Shown: piece after piece, positions 45,485-54,350 of the stretch | How positions within the stretch are numbered: the first letter of the stretch is position 1 | Layout: each line of letters opens with the position of its first letter | From: Bacillus sp. SD088 | Lineage (GTDB): Bacteria; Bacillota; Bacilli; Bacillales; Bacillaceae_C | Direction: 5' to 3' | Length of the DNA: 64,000 nucleotides | Assembly (NCBI RefSeq): GCF_017355205.1 | Contig: NZ_JADIJK010000008.1 | Span: 1 to 64,000, forward strand | Notes under the pieces: generated by a model | The model's input: only the letters and a program-made list of their open reading frames with translations | The model's database searches: none | What the model was told of the DNA's origin: nothing | Translations under genes and position numbers: made by a program

Positions 45485-46177
45485 TCAAATATTAAATAGC
45501 CACACAACGATTGGGCCTAAAACAGATCCAATAATGGCACATAATGTCATGGTAACAGAACTCATTGAAAAGGTGGGTTCCCCGTATTCTGCCGCTTTTG
45601 CGGTGCCGATACCATGTGAAGCACTACCAAGGGCAATGCCTCTTCCAATCGGGCTTTGTACTCGCGCAATTTTAAAGAGTGTAGGGGCAATGATGGCACC
45701 AAAGATCCCTGCAATCATCACGCCAACAACCGCCAGGGAGGGATTTCCTCCGAGTCCTCTAGCGACCTCTATTGCAACAGGGGTTGTAAGGGATTTAGGG
45801 ATAATGGAGAGAATGAGTATTTGATTGATTCCAAGTATCTTCGTTAAGAGGGCGATACTGATCATTCCGGAAACGGCACCGACCAAAACGCCTCCTAATA
45901 CAGGGAATAAATGGCTGATCAAAAAATGACGTTGTTTATACAAGGGATAGGCAAGGGCTACAACAGATGGTCCTAAAAGAAAATGAATCCATTGCCCCCC
46001 GATCATATAGCGTTCATAAGGAATATGGAGTAGCAAAAGAGTCACGATAATAAGTGTAGTTGCCGTTAAAACAGGAATGAAAACTGAATAGGAATAGCGT
46101 TTGTATATTTTCGCCATGACAAGAAAAGCGATGACGGTTAATAAAATCATGCAGAACCCGAAGAAACCTTGCTGCAT
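45485..46177 (-). CDS. lrgB: LrgB/CidB-family membrane protein
   Basis: This 230-aa protein has about seven membrane spans. GGNPSLAVVGVMIAGIFGAIIAP and GIALGSASHGIGTAKAAEYGE are the conserved stretches of the LrgB/YohK family. With LrgA it forms the holin/antiholin-like pair that modulates murein hydrolase activity; homologues in Bacillus (PftB/YsbB) also export or import pyruvate. The gene overlaps lrgA by 5 codons beyond the A stop region and is co-transcribed with it. Confidence 0.92.
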   Translation of the reverse strand: MQQGFFGFCMILLTVIAFLVMAKIYKRYSYSVFIPVLTATTLIIVTLLLLHIPYERYMIGGQWIHFLLGPSVVALAYPLYKQRHFLISHLFPVLGGVLVGAVSGMISIALLTKILGINQILILSIIPKSLTTPVAIEVARGLGGNPSLAVVGVMIAGIFGAIIAPTLFKIARVQSPIGRGIALGSASHGIGTAKAAEYGEPTFSMSSVTMTLCAIIGSVLGPIVVWLFNI

Positions 46178-46551
46178 TCCTCTTCATCCTTTCCTTTTTG
46201 TGCCTTTTTCTCGAAAAATTGACCGGCCATCCCTGTGATGATAATGGAAATGATGGTACTTAAAAGAATAGCTATAACGAGCAATGCGCCATGTAACGAA
46301 AGTAAGGAAGGGTATTCCATGATCCCAACTGTAGCTGGGATAAACAGTAACATTAGAATACCCAATAAAAAACCAGCTCCACTTTCAATAAACTTTACTG
46401 GGATTATTTTTAAACACAAACAAATGAAAAGTAAGATAAGCCCAATAATACTGCCTGGGATGACCAAGTGGAAGAAATTTTGAATAACGGTTCCAACAAA
46501 ATGAAAAAGATATAAAATACAAATTTGTAAAATGATGACAAAGATTTTCAT
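46147..46551 (-). CDS. lrgA: LrgA/CidA-family membrane protein
   Basis: This is 134 aa from ATG 46551, which lies nine bases after AAAGGAG; ten in-frame codons upstream are dropped. It has four membrane spans with the family signature FHLVIPGSIIGLILLF. The C-terminal tail is charged and cytoplasmic. It partners with LrgB, whose gene starts within the last 31 bp of lrgA. No LytSR-type regulator is adjacent, so control is not evident here. Confidence 0.92.
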   Translation of the reverse strand: MKIFVIILQICILYLFHFVGTVIQNFFHLVIPGSIIGLILLFICLCLKIIPVKFIESGAGFLLGILMLLFIPATVGIMEYPSLLSLHGALLVIAILLSTIISIIITGMAGQFFEKKAQKGKDEEECSKVSSGSA

Positions 46552-46784
46552 GATGGCATTGCTCCTTTCGGAACCGACCATGAAGTCTATATGGGAAGCG
46601 AACTCAATCAGGCCATGATCCCGTATAATTTGCGGATTATCCTTATTATATAAGTATAGATGGAAACGAGATTGACATGCAAATAAGTTAAAAACACGAA
46701 GTCTTATCCGAAGACAAGTGAAACGCCATTGGAGTAAAATTCATAAGCGTTTAGGGATGGAGTTCTATCTTAGTCTCTGGAAAA

Positions 46785-46830
46785 GTGCCAGACTCTACAA
46801 CAATTGGAATGTCTATTTAGAATCTGGCAC
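46785..46830. repeat. GTGCCAGA/TCTGGCAC inverted repeat
   Basis: GTGCCAGA (46785-46792) and TCTGGCAC (46823-46830) form an 8-bp stem with a 30-base loop. Such GTGCCAG-type elements are frequent between Bacillus genes. Otherwise 46552-47090 shows no gene. Confidence 0.45.
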
Positions 46831-47090
46831 AGAACTAAATTATTTTTTAAAATAAAAAATTAAAGGAATCTTTTTCTTATCTACCATTCTTGAGTTTCTT
46901 TTTCCGCCAGCCGCCAATTTGATCTTGAACATATAATCCGTTAAGAAGCCGGATATTTAGGACTGCAGTCTTCTGCATCTATCTGTTCTGCTTTCTTCTA
47001 TGAGGGTATTTTTAAATGTGAATTAGGATAAATAGATACTTTTTTACGTTTAAAAATGATATCATTTCCTGAAATTCTCAGAGTGAAGAT

Positions 47091-48317
47091 TTAGTTTATC
47101 TTGCGTCTACTTTGTCTTCTTACTAATAGATAGGTCCCCCCTAAAGTAATGCCTCCGAGTGGAAGCCCAATGCCGATAGTGGTGAATGCCTTTTTACGCT
47201 GTTCTTGCTTTCTTAAGGCCTGACCGTCTTCGAATAATGTGTTATAGAGAGCAACTGATTCTTTGTTTTCCTTATATTCTTCCGGGATAAAATAATCTGC
47301 ATTTGTATGTCCGTTTTCAAAAGCTGTTTCTTTAATGTTAACTGCCGTATTGTTAGAATCATATCCTTCTTTATGCCATGCTAGTAGGTCCTTCTGATTA
47401 TAGCTTTCTGGTACTTCATAATTCATTAGAAGGTAAGCGTCTTGATACCCTTCTTTTAAAACTTCCCTTTTTCTAGATAATTTCCCTTCCTCATAGCCTT
47501 GTTCATATGATGAGATAAATTTCTTGTTAATGGAAGTTGTATCAGGCTTAGCTAGTTCGTATCCATTCTTTTTTCCCTGCTCTAATTGTTTTGCTTTTTC
47601 TTCTTTGCTTCTAGTTTCATAGCCCTTTTCATAATGGGTCTTAAAAGATTTTATTAAAGTTTCGTCGTCTAGATAGTTTTTCGGAATCACGAGTTTCTCA
47701 AGAGAATAACCTAAATCGTATCCTTTTTCTTCAGATTGATGGATGAATTGTTCCCTAGTAAATGCTTTAATATAGGCTTCTTGATAGCTAGAATTCCATT
47801 CTTGTGATTGGGCACTATCTTCTCTAACTGCTTGTTCCCCATTTTTACGGTAATCACTTTGACCGTCTTTTTTTCCTTGCTTCGCTCCTGCTTTTTTATC
47901 CTTTTCTTGAATCGCCTTTAAACCGTCAAGATATCCAGCTTCGTACCCAGTGGTGAATCCTTGTTTGTACCCTTCGTTTCCAGAGTTACTTTCAGAAGCT
48001 TTTTCTTTTCTGTTGTAACCATCCTCATATCCCTGTTCCTTTCCTGCATCTTTTCCTTCCTCAACGTCGGCCTGAGTGTAACTAGGTTTTGATGAAGATC
48101 CAGAGTTTGCATTTTCCCCAGAGTTCGAGTTAGGAGTTGCATCTGAACTGCCACCATTGTGATAATGATACTCTCCATATTCAAGGCCCCATTTTTCACA
48201 ATTCGTTCTACATGTATGCCCACCATTAGCATCTGTTCTTCCCGGATGTGCCTCTACTTTTGTTATAGAAAATAAAATACATCCTAGTAGTAAAATAGAT
48301 ATATAACTCTTTTTCAT
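47091..48317 (-). CDS. Exported YHYH-domain protein with GY-rich repeats and C-terminal membrane anchor
   Basis: This 408-aa protein has a signal peptide (1-23, ending KVEA), then a short YHYH domain (HPGRTDANGGHTCRTNCEKWGLEYGEYHYHNGG), a potential metal-binding motif with two Cys and several His. Next is a Ser/Asn/Gly linker. A long charged region (about 85-375) follows in which YxxGY-like pairs recur (GKEQGYEDGYNRK, GYKQGFTTGYEAGYLDG, SYEQGYEEGKLSRK). The last 35 residues hold one membrane span and a basic tail (RRQSRRK), so the protein is anchored at the cell surface by its C-terminus. Function is unknown; secreted YHYH proteins are common in Firmicutes. Confidence 0.85.
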   Translation of the reverse strand: MKKSYISILLLGCILFSITKVEAHPGRTDANGGHTCRTNCEKWGLEYGEYHYHNGGSSDATPNSNSGENANSGSSSKPSYTQADVEEGKDAGKEQGYEDGYNRKEKASESNSGNEGYKQGFTTGYEAGYLDGLKAIQEKDKKAGAKQGKKDGQSDYRKNGEQAVREDSAQSQEWNSSYQEAYIKAFTREQFIHQSEEKGYDLGYSLEKLVIPKNYLDDETLIKSFKTHYEKGYETRSKEEKAKQLEQGKKNGYELAKPDTTSINKKFISSYEQGYEEGKLSRKREVLKEGYQDAYLLMNYEVPESYNQKDLLAWHKEGYDSNNTAVNIKETAFENGHTNADYFIPEEYKENKESVALYNTLFEDGQALRKQEQRKKAFTTIGIGLPLGGITLGGTYLLVRRQSRRKIN

Positions 48318-48711
48318 ATTGGCCCCTTAGTCCTTTCTATAATATAGGAAAATATTCCCTTTTTTCATTATAATGGAGATGTTATCGAGAACTATTTGTT
48401 TTTATATAAAGTAATCAATATTTTCATACCAATTTTTAGAGAATTAGATAATTAGTTTACGGTTAACGAAAAGGAGTATCCAAAAATTGAACAGATCGGA
48501 GAAAGCAGGGGCAAGCCCTGTTATTAAGGAGATTGGAATAGTGGAAAGACAGTGGCTTGTACCTATGTCCTTCTGAAACCGCCACCTAAGGTCTATTGTC
48601 TAGCATATTAATGCCGTATATTGCTTATCGAGTTATATTATATTAAAATAAAAAACAAAGCTTCCCTTTCCAAAGGGATCCTTCAGCTCTTTGGGGGATA
48701 ATAATTCAATG
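48318..48711. other. Gap; possible 29-codon frame, otherwise unassigned
   Basis: A TTG at 48487, ten bases after AAAAGGAG, opens a 29-codon frame (NRSEKAGASPVIKEIGIVE inside) that I cannot support as a gene. The same DNA has a small CAGGG-GCAAG-CCCTG hairpin. The -10/-35 of the YHYH gene should be near 48340-48400. Confidence 0.3.
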
Positions 48712-48770
48712 AAAGGCATTGTTAAAGTAGTTTTCTTTAAAAAACTACTTTAATAATGCCTTTTTCTTTA
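48712..48770. terminator. 23-bp stem hairpin with T run
   Basis: Arms 48712-48734 and 48741-48763 pair with a single G-U position and a 6-base loop, followed by TTCTTT. It is a very stable terminator-like structure upstream of the FtsZ paralogue and could isolate that gene from upstream transcription. Confidence 0.7.
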
Positions 48771-48869
48771 GGTAATAAAAGAACACAAAAAGTTTCGAAA
48801 AAAAGTAAGTAATGATTAGATGATTTATAGAACGTTTGAGACATTCATATATCAGAAGGAGAGATGGAG

Positions 48870-49826
48870 ATGAAGTTTGATACAAATACCGTTGTCATTA
48901 AGGTAATCGGTGTTGGAGGCGGAGGAAACAATACCGTAAACCGAATGATCGAGTATGGGGTTCAGGGTGTGGAATTTATTACTGTCAATACAGATGCGCA
49001 AGCGATCAGGTCATCACAAGCTGAAAGTAAGATGCAAATCGGTGCAACATTGACAAAAGGCTTAGGAGCGGGAGCTAATCCGGAGATAGGTAAAAAGGCA
49101 GTTAAAGAAAGTAAAGAAAAGCTCCAAAGGATCATTAAGGATGCTGACATGGTGATTGTCACAGCGGGGATGGGAGGAGGTACAGGAACAGGTGCCGCCC
49201 CTGCAATTGCCGAAATTGCTCGTGAGTTTGGCAGACTCACCATTGGTGTTGTAACATATCCCTTTAGGTTCGAGGGTCGTAAGCGGGCAATACAAGCGGA
49301 AGTTGGAATCGCTACAATGAAGAAAGCGGTAGACAGTTTAATTGTTATTCCAAACGATCGCTTATTGGAGATAATACATAAAAATACACCTATGATTGAA
49401 GCTTTTCGTGAAGCGGATCATGTCCTTCGTCAAAGTATCCAAGGAATCACCGATTTAATTACCATACCTGGATTAATCAATGTTGATTTTGCCGATGTCA
49501 AAACAATCATGTCCAATAAAGGTTCGGCTTTAATAGGCCTTGGGAGTGCAACAGGTAAAGGCCGTGCAATTGAAGCTACAAAAAAGGCTATTTCTAGCCC
49601 GTTACTTGGAACCTCCTTAGATGGCGCCCAAGGTCTGCTCATGAAACTCACAGGCGGTACCAATTTAAGTCTATATGAGATACAAGAGGCTGCAAATATT
49701 ATTACTTCTAAGACAAACAACGAGCTAAATATGATTTTCGGTTCTACCATTAACGAAGACTTACAGGACGAGGTTATTATCACTGTTATTGCTACTGGCT
49801 TTAATGACCCGAAGGATAGAATTTAA
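48870..49826 (+). CDS. FtsZ paralogue lacking the C-terminal linker and peptide
   Basis: This is 318 aa from ATG 48870, eight bases after AAGGAG; the ATG at 48864 is too close. It is very similar to canonical FtsZ across the GTPase and activation domains: [19 protein letters not shown], tubulin signature GGGTGTG (102-108), NDRLLEI, and the T7 loop NVDFADV with both catalytic Asp. The protein stops at [13 protein letters not shown], where B. subtilis FtsZ (382 aa) continues into its disordered linker and conserved C-terminal peptide that binds FtsA, SepF and EzrA. It should bind and hydrolyse GTP and polymerise but not attach to the usual anchors. It is monocistronic and not in a division cluster. 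Confidence 0.92.
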   Translation: MKFDTNTVVIKVIGVGGGGNNTVNRMIEYGVQGVEFITVNTDAQAIRSSQAESKMQIGATLTKGLGAGANPEIGKKAVKESKEKLQRIIKDADMVIVTAGMGGGTGTGAAPAIAEIAREFGRLTIGVVTYPFRFEGRKRAIQAEVGIATMKKAVDSLIVIPNDRLLEIIHKNTPMIEAFREADHVLRQSIQGITDLITIPGLINVDFADVKTIMSNKGSALIGLGSATGKGRAIEATKKAISSPLLGTSLDGAQGLLMKLTGGTNLSLYEIQEAANIITSKTNNELNMIFGSTINEDLQDEVIITVIATGFNDPKDRI

Positions 49827-50040
49827 TAAAATAAGGGAAAACGGCCAACTAATCTGTAGGTATAGTGTACCGAAAAATGAAAGTAAGCTAGAGTTTACTA
49901 TTATCAATAAAATAGCGTATCCACTCCTAACATTTTTCTTATTATATATATGGAAAACATAAGTAAAACTAACTTTATTGATATTTTTAATATAGCTAAC
50001 CTCGTGATAACATATTTAATATTATTGTATTAACCGATCA

Positions 50041-50072
50041 AAGGAGTTGTAGATGACAGATAATGTCTGATA
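50041..50072 (+). promoter_or_regulatory. Ribosome binding site, five-codon leader frame and duplicated start
   Basis: AAGGAG (50041-50046) is correctly spaced for ATG 50053, which opens a frame MTDNV ending at TGA 50068-50070. The efflux gene starts at ATG 50063 in another frame, 16 bases after the site. ATGACAGATA and ATGTCTGATA are imperfect 10-bp tandem copies, so the start region seems duplicated. Translation of the pump may depend on termination of the leader frame. Confidence 0.5.
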
Positions 50073-51511
50073 ATCAAAATCAAGTGAAAATTGTACCACT
50101 AATGATATCCTTACTCATGTGTGGTTTTATGGGGATGTTTAGTGAAACGGCCCTTAATATTGCATTACATCATTTAATGATAGAATTTGATGTTTCCGCT
50201 GCTACTGTCCAGTGGTTAACAACTAGCTATCTGCTCGTTTTAGGTATTCTTATTCCTATTTCGGGTTTGCTAATTAGACGATTTAAAACTAAAAAAATAT
50301 TTATTACTGCCATCCTTTTTTCTATTACTGGTTTAGTGCTTGCAGCCAATTCTCCTAACTTTTTTATATTGTTACTTGGTCGAATTATCCAAGCATGTGG
50401 AACGGGTCTCGTAACACCATTATTATTTAATACTATTTTGGTTGTTTTTCCTCCGAATAGACGTGGAGTGGCCATGGGGATTGTTGGTTTGGTTATGATG
50501 TTTGCACCGGCAATCGGTCCAGCTGTTTCTGGATTTATTATTGAACATCTAAGTTGGCATTGGGTATTTTGGATACCGATCCCATTTTTAATCATTTCCT
50601 TATACTTGGGCCTAATATATTTGATTGATCTATCTATTACAGACAAACCAGCAATTGATTACGTTTCTATTGTTTTATCAACATTGGGATTTAGCGGGCT
50701 TGTTATGGGGGTCAGTCTTGCGGGGGAAGAGCATGTAGGATGGACAAGTGTGTCAGTTCTTGTTTCTCTTTCAACGGGGCTAATATCTCTAATTTTATTT
50801 GGCTGGCGTCAGTTAATACTTGAGGAGCCAATCCTTAATATACGGGTTTTTAAACATCCTATGTTTGTAATGGGGATAGGATTAACAGTTTTAAGTAACA
50901 TGATAATATTTTCAAGTAATTTACTACTACCTATGTACATACAAGGAGGGCTTGGTTTATCTTCAGCAGCGGCAGGCTTACTATTGCTGCCAGGAGGGGT
51001 TATTAATGGAATTATGTCACTTGTTAACGGACATTTATTTGATAAATATGGTCCTAGATGGTTAGTGATCCCTGGTTTTATATTAGGTTTTACCTCGGTG
51101 CTTGTCTTTTCACAGATATCAACTACTACTCATGGGTTAACGATTATCGTCTTCTATACTCTTTTAATGGTAGGGATGTCTATGATAACAACACCGTCGC
51201 AAACAAATGGATTAAATCAATTGGAACGAAGTAATTATCCTGATGGGACAGCAATTGTGAATACCACCATTCAGACTTCTGGTGCAATTGGTACGGCTAT
51301 CGCTGTCAGTATACTCAATAGAAGTCAAAATGCTTTTTTAGCTCAAGTAAATAATCCTCAGAATGGTACTGCTCAGATAGGGGCCTTGGTCCAGGGGATT
51401 CAGCATGCATATAACTTTGCCGTAATTGTAGCTATTATTGGCTTAATATGTTCCCTATTTATTAAACGTGTACTGGTTACTCAGTTATCACTAAAGAAAT
51501 TCCCTAAATAA
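50063..51511 (+). CDS. MFS drug efflux protein, DHA2 (14-span) family
   Basis: This 482-aa H+-coupled exporter is of the EmrB/LmrB/QacA type with about 14 membrane spans. FDVSAATVQWLTTSYLLVLGILIPISG (spans 1-2), LLGRIIQACGTGLVTPLLF (motif C region) and GVAMGIVGLVMMFAPAIGPAVSGFI (motif C antiporter signature) are typical. It would expel lipophilic drugs or metabolites. No TetR or MarR regulator is adjacent. The ribosome binding site is better placed for a tiny upstream frame, so expression may be coupled to it. Confidence 0.9.
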   Translation: MSDNQNQVKIVPLMISLLMCGFMGMFSETALNIALHHLMIEFDVSAATVQWLTTSYLLVLGILIPISGLLIRRFKTKKIFITAILFSITGLVLAANSPNFFILLLGRIIQACGTGLVTPLLFNTILVVFPPNRRGVAMGIVGLVMMFAPAIGPAVSGFIIEHLSWHWVFWIPIPFLIISLYLGLIYLIDLSITDKPAIDYVSIVLSTLGFSGLVMGVSLAGEEHVGWTSVSVLVSLSTGLISLILFGWRQLILEEPILNIRVFKHPMFVMGIGLTVLSNMIIFSSNLLLPMYIQGGLGLSSAAAGLLLLPGGVINGIMSLVNGHLFDKYGPRWLVIPGFILGFTSVLVFSQISTTTHGLTIIVFYTLLMVGMSMITTPSQTNGLNQLERSNYPDGTAIVNTTIQTSGAIGTAIAVSILNRSQNAFLAQVNNPQNGTAQIGALVQGIQHAYNFAVIVAIIGLICSLFIKRVLVTQLSLKKFPK

Positions 51512-51654
51512 AAACAGATAGGACAACGGCAAAAGACACATAATGTTTTTTTATATACCGAACTTCGCTAAAAAGGCGCCCTGTGCTTTTTTGATTGTTA
51601 AGGAAACTATAAAATTCTTGGCCTGTGGATAACTGTTTACGTTGCGGCTTGACA

Positions 51655-51802
51655 TCCAGCTCCAGCGCCCAGCGACTAGCAAACTTTCGGTTTCTTCCTA
51701 CGATAAGTCAACATCCATTCGCTTTCCAAGCTCATGGTGTTTCCTTTATCTCGTCAGAACCCTAAAAAGTTTGTACGTCGCTAAACGGGCGCTTGCGCTT
51801 TT
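51655..51802. repeat. Intergenic palindromic element, family A, copy 1
   Basis: This is a block of about 148 bp whose ends pair: AGCGCCCAGCGAC near the left end with GTCGCTAAACGGGCGCT near the right, apart from a 4-base bulge. CAGCGCC, TAGCAAA, TAAGTCAACATC, CTCATGGTGTTTCCTTTATC and TCAGAACCCT are shared with 60561-60706. It is a familiar Bacillaceae repeat. The rest of 51512-52213 contains no gene I can support. Confidence 0.7.
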
Positions 51803-52213
51803 GTTCTTCATTATACAAAAGTCGTAGGATTTTGGAACTGTATTTTGAAAGAGTCTATCAGTAAACCATTAATTCTAGAACTATTCACTCGAAAATACAG
51901 TCTCTAATGAAATTCAAAATGCTACTTGGTATTGTAGAATTCCCTGTTTATTTCCTTATCTAGAGAAACAAGCTATTGAGAACGGGTACTTGGGGAAGAG
52001 GCTTTGCAATAGCTAAAATAAATTTGGGAGTTTCGCTGAAATCCATACTTCGGCAGAATAACTATTTTTTTACTGCTACTAATTCTATCATCTTTTTAAA
52101 CACATATATCTTCCTATTGTTATTTTTATAGATACTCCTTATACTTTTAAAAGTGAACATTTCAAAAAGATTAACATTTAATGTTCGTCTTTTACTTCGA
52201 TAGGGGGATCAAA

Positions 52214-53068
52214 ATGACAAAAAGTATGAAAGTATTTGCGATTCTAGCTATTTCCATTTTGATGTTAATGGGTTGTGCATCGGCACAAGGAACATCAAAG
52301 AAAACAAATGAACAACCTGCAAAGGCGGAACCTATTGCTGTACAAGGGGCGATGGATGTTGAAGTTTCCGCATTACTTGATGCAATGGGGGACTATAAAG
52401 AAGAGAAATATGGCAATTATTCCTTTTATGTTGGGGAAATTGAAGAGATTCCTGTTGTTGTTTCAAGAACAGAGGTGGGAATGGTCAATGCCGCTGCATC
52501 CACTGCACTCTTGATAGAGAAATATCATCCAAAAGCGATTATTAATCAAGGAACAGCAGGTGGACATGATCCGAATATTCATGTGTTTGATACAGTTATT
52601 GGTACAGAGGTTATGAATATTGGTAGCTTCCGCTCTGATCATTTAGATGAAGGACAAGGAATGAAGCCGGAAAAATGGCTACATATGACCACTGATATAA
52701 GAGAAGCGGATGGAGAAACGAAAGAGTATGCAGCTCTTCCAAGTGATGAAAAGCTAGTAGAAGCAGCTTTAAGTGTGGTAGATCAATACGAATACGGTGA
52801 CGTAGTAGAGGGGAAAATTGGAAGTGGAGACTGGTGGAACAGAGAAATTGACCGAATCCAATGGTTCCACGAAAACTTCGGAACAAGTGCCGAAGAAATG
52901 GAGGCTTTTGCCGTAGCTCAAGTTGCTCATGTACAAGGTGTACCCTTCTTATCTATACGCACCATCTCAAACTCTGAAGTAACAGATGATAATATTGAGG
53001 ATTTAGAAAAGGCTGGACAATACGGCGCCGAATTTTCGATTGAAGTCGTGAAGGCGATTGGGGAATAA
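52214..53068 (+). CDS. Exported lipoprotein of the MTA/SAH nucleosidase family
   Basis: This is 284 aa from ATG 52214, after TAGGGGGAT. The signal peptide ends in a lipobox with Cys21 (MLMG-C), so the enzyme is anchored outside the membrane, unlike cytosolic Pfs/MtnN. The nucleosidase fold follows: GAMDVEVSALL (the Glu before V matches E. coli Glu12), GTAGG, and EEMEAFAVAQVA (ribose-binding Met-Glu). At the place of catalytic Asp197 (RAISD) it has RTISN, an Asn. Purine nucleoside phosphorylases for 6-oxopurines use Asn there, so specificity may differ from methylthioadenosine. The last 90 bp recur exactly at 58985-59074. Confidence 0.85.
   Translation: MTKSMKVFAILAISILMLMGCASAQGTSKKTNEQPAKAEPIAVQGAMDVEVSALLDAMGDYKEEKYGNYSFYVGEIEEIPVVVSRTEVGMVNAAASTALLIEKYHPKAIINQGTAGGHDPNIHVFDTVIGTEVMNIGSFRSDHLDEGQGMKPEKWLHMTTDIREADGETKEYAALPSDEKLVEAALSVVDQYEYGDVVEGKIGSGDWWNREIDRIQWFHENFGTSAEEMEAFAVAQVAHVQGVPFLSIRTISNSEVTDDNIEDLEKAGQYGAEFSIEVVKAIGE
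52973..53062 (+). repeat. 90-bp direct repeat, left copy
   Basis: This is identical base for base to 58985-59074, 6,012 bp downstream in the same orientation. It is the 3' end of the nucleosidase gene. Confidence 0.9.
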
Positions 53069-53091
53069 TAGGATGCCATTGTAGTTAGATA

Positions 53092-53275
53092 AAAAAGGGC
53101 TGTCCAATAAGTCCCCAAAAGGACTGGCGGATGTTGTAGGGGCACAGCGACTCCGCGGAAAGCGTGCCCCCGGAACGGAAGACAACCGGAAACCACACAC
53201 CAACTTTTACATGCCTAGAAGAAGGGCTGTCACAGAAAAGCTCAGTTTTCACTGACTTTCTGGACAGCCCTTTTT
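53092..53275. repeat. Large inverted repeat element (GGGCTGTCC type)
   Basis: AAAAAGGGCTGTCCA (53092-53106) and TGGACAGCCCTTTTT (53261-53275) are perfect 15-bp arms. Inside are the Bacillus repeat words GCGACTCCGCGGAAAGCG and a nested GGGCTGTC/GACAGCCC hairpin (53224-53270). The right end with its T run can terminate the nucleosidase transcript. Confidence 0.75.
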
Positions 53276-53413
53276 CTATTTATAGAAGAGAATAAACCCA
53301 CTCATACTTAGGAGGCGGCTACTATATATACCAGCCACAAAAGTGGATGCTCAACTTTTCTTGTGTGCGGGTGGTGGTCGTGGTACTTTATGTTAAGAGG
53401 GAGGTGAAATTTA

Positions 53414-54070
53414 GTGGGAGACTCAAGTTCTAGTGGTACAATGGAAGGAATTAGCAATTTGTTTGAGTGGATCGCAAAGTTAGCATATCTTAATCTCTTG
53501 TGGATTTTGTTTTCAGTTGTAGGTCTTGGCGTTCTAGGAGTAGGACCAGCGACCGTGAGTGTGTTTACAATAATTCGACAATGGTTGCACAGCGATAGGG
53601 ACTTTTCTATTTGGAAGACATTTATAGAAACGTATCGCCAAGAATTTTGGCGGGCAAATGGTCTTACGCTCCTTATTGCCCCTGTTTGTCTTTTTGTATT
53701 TGTTGACTTTGCGGTTATTCGTACGCTGCCAACAAGTTTTCTAATTGATTTTATCGTATTTCCCGCAGTGATTATTCTTTCACTAATCACGATAGTTGCC
53801 ATAAGCTACTTGTTTGCGACATATGTTCATTTTAATGTCCCTTTTTGGGTCAAAGTAAAGTATGCATTGCTTATTGCCGGTTTGTACCCGTTATCAGGCC
53901 TGCTTATACTGGTGGGGCTGTTTATATTTGCAATTATCGCTTTTATCATACCAGCTATTATTCCATTTTATGCTGTAAGTGTTCCGGCCTTCATCATACA
54001 AATAAGCGCGCTAAGGGCATTTCGGAAACTAGCCTCTCAACAAAAAGTGATAAATGACCCCAAACGTTAA
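53414..54070 (+). CDS. YesL-family membrane protein (DUF624)
   Basis: This 218-aa protein has five or six membrane spans. LAYLNLLWILFSVVGLGVLGVGPATVSVFTIIRQWL is the conserved N-terminal block of the YesL/DUF624 family, which sits beside sugar importers and YesMN systems; the molecular role is not known. GTG 53414 follows GGGAGGTG. It precedes a LacI gene and a CUT1 importer but is separated from them by 280 bp containing the LacI promoter, so it may be its own transcript. Confidence 0.87.
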   Translation: MGDSSSSGTMEGISNLFEWIAKLAYLNLLWILFSVVGLGVLGVGPATVSVFTIIRQWLHSDRDFSIWKTFIETYRQEFWRANGLTLLIAPVCLFVFVDFAVIRTLPTSFLIDFIVFPAVIILSLITIVAISYLFATYVHFNVPFWVKVKYALLIAGLYPLSGLLILVGLFIFAIIAFIIPAIIPFYAVSVPAFIIQISALRAFRKLASQQKVINDPKR

Positions 54071-54288
54071 ACCCAGGGGTTACTCTCATAAAAGAAATAA
54101 ACAAAGATACTAAAGCAGGATCGAAAACTGCTGTGCAAATTCGCAAAAAAGTTAGTGTTGTGGAATGAACATGAAGGGGTGGGGATAGAGAAAAATCCCG
54201 CATTTTAGCCCTATTGATGAACTTTACTTTGTAGTTAGACGAACAATAACGTGAATTATAGAAAGTTATCAGATCGCAAAATAAAGAA

Positions 54289-54336
54289 TTGACAAAAAAG
54301 GGCTTTCATCATATATTAAATGTAAAGCGCTTTACA
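54289..54336 (+). promoter_or_regulatory. Promoter of the LacI gene with perfect 16-bp operator
   Basis: TTGACA (54289-54294), 17 bp, TATATT (54312-54317), then TGTAAAGCGCTTTACA (54321-54336), a perfect palindrome over the expected transcription start. It points to autorepression by the LacI protein, though a cre-like function for CcpA is also possible. Confidence 0.8.
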
Positions 54337-54350
54337 AGATGAGGGAAGTT

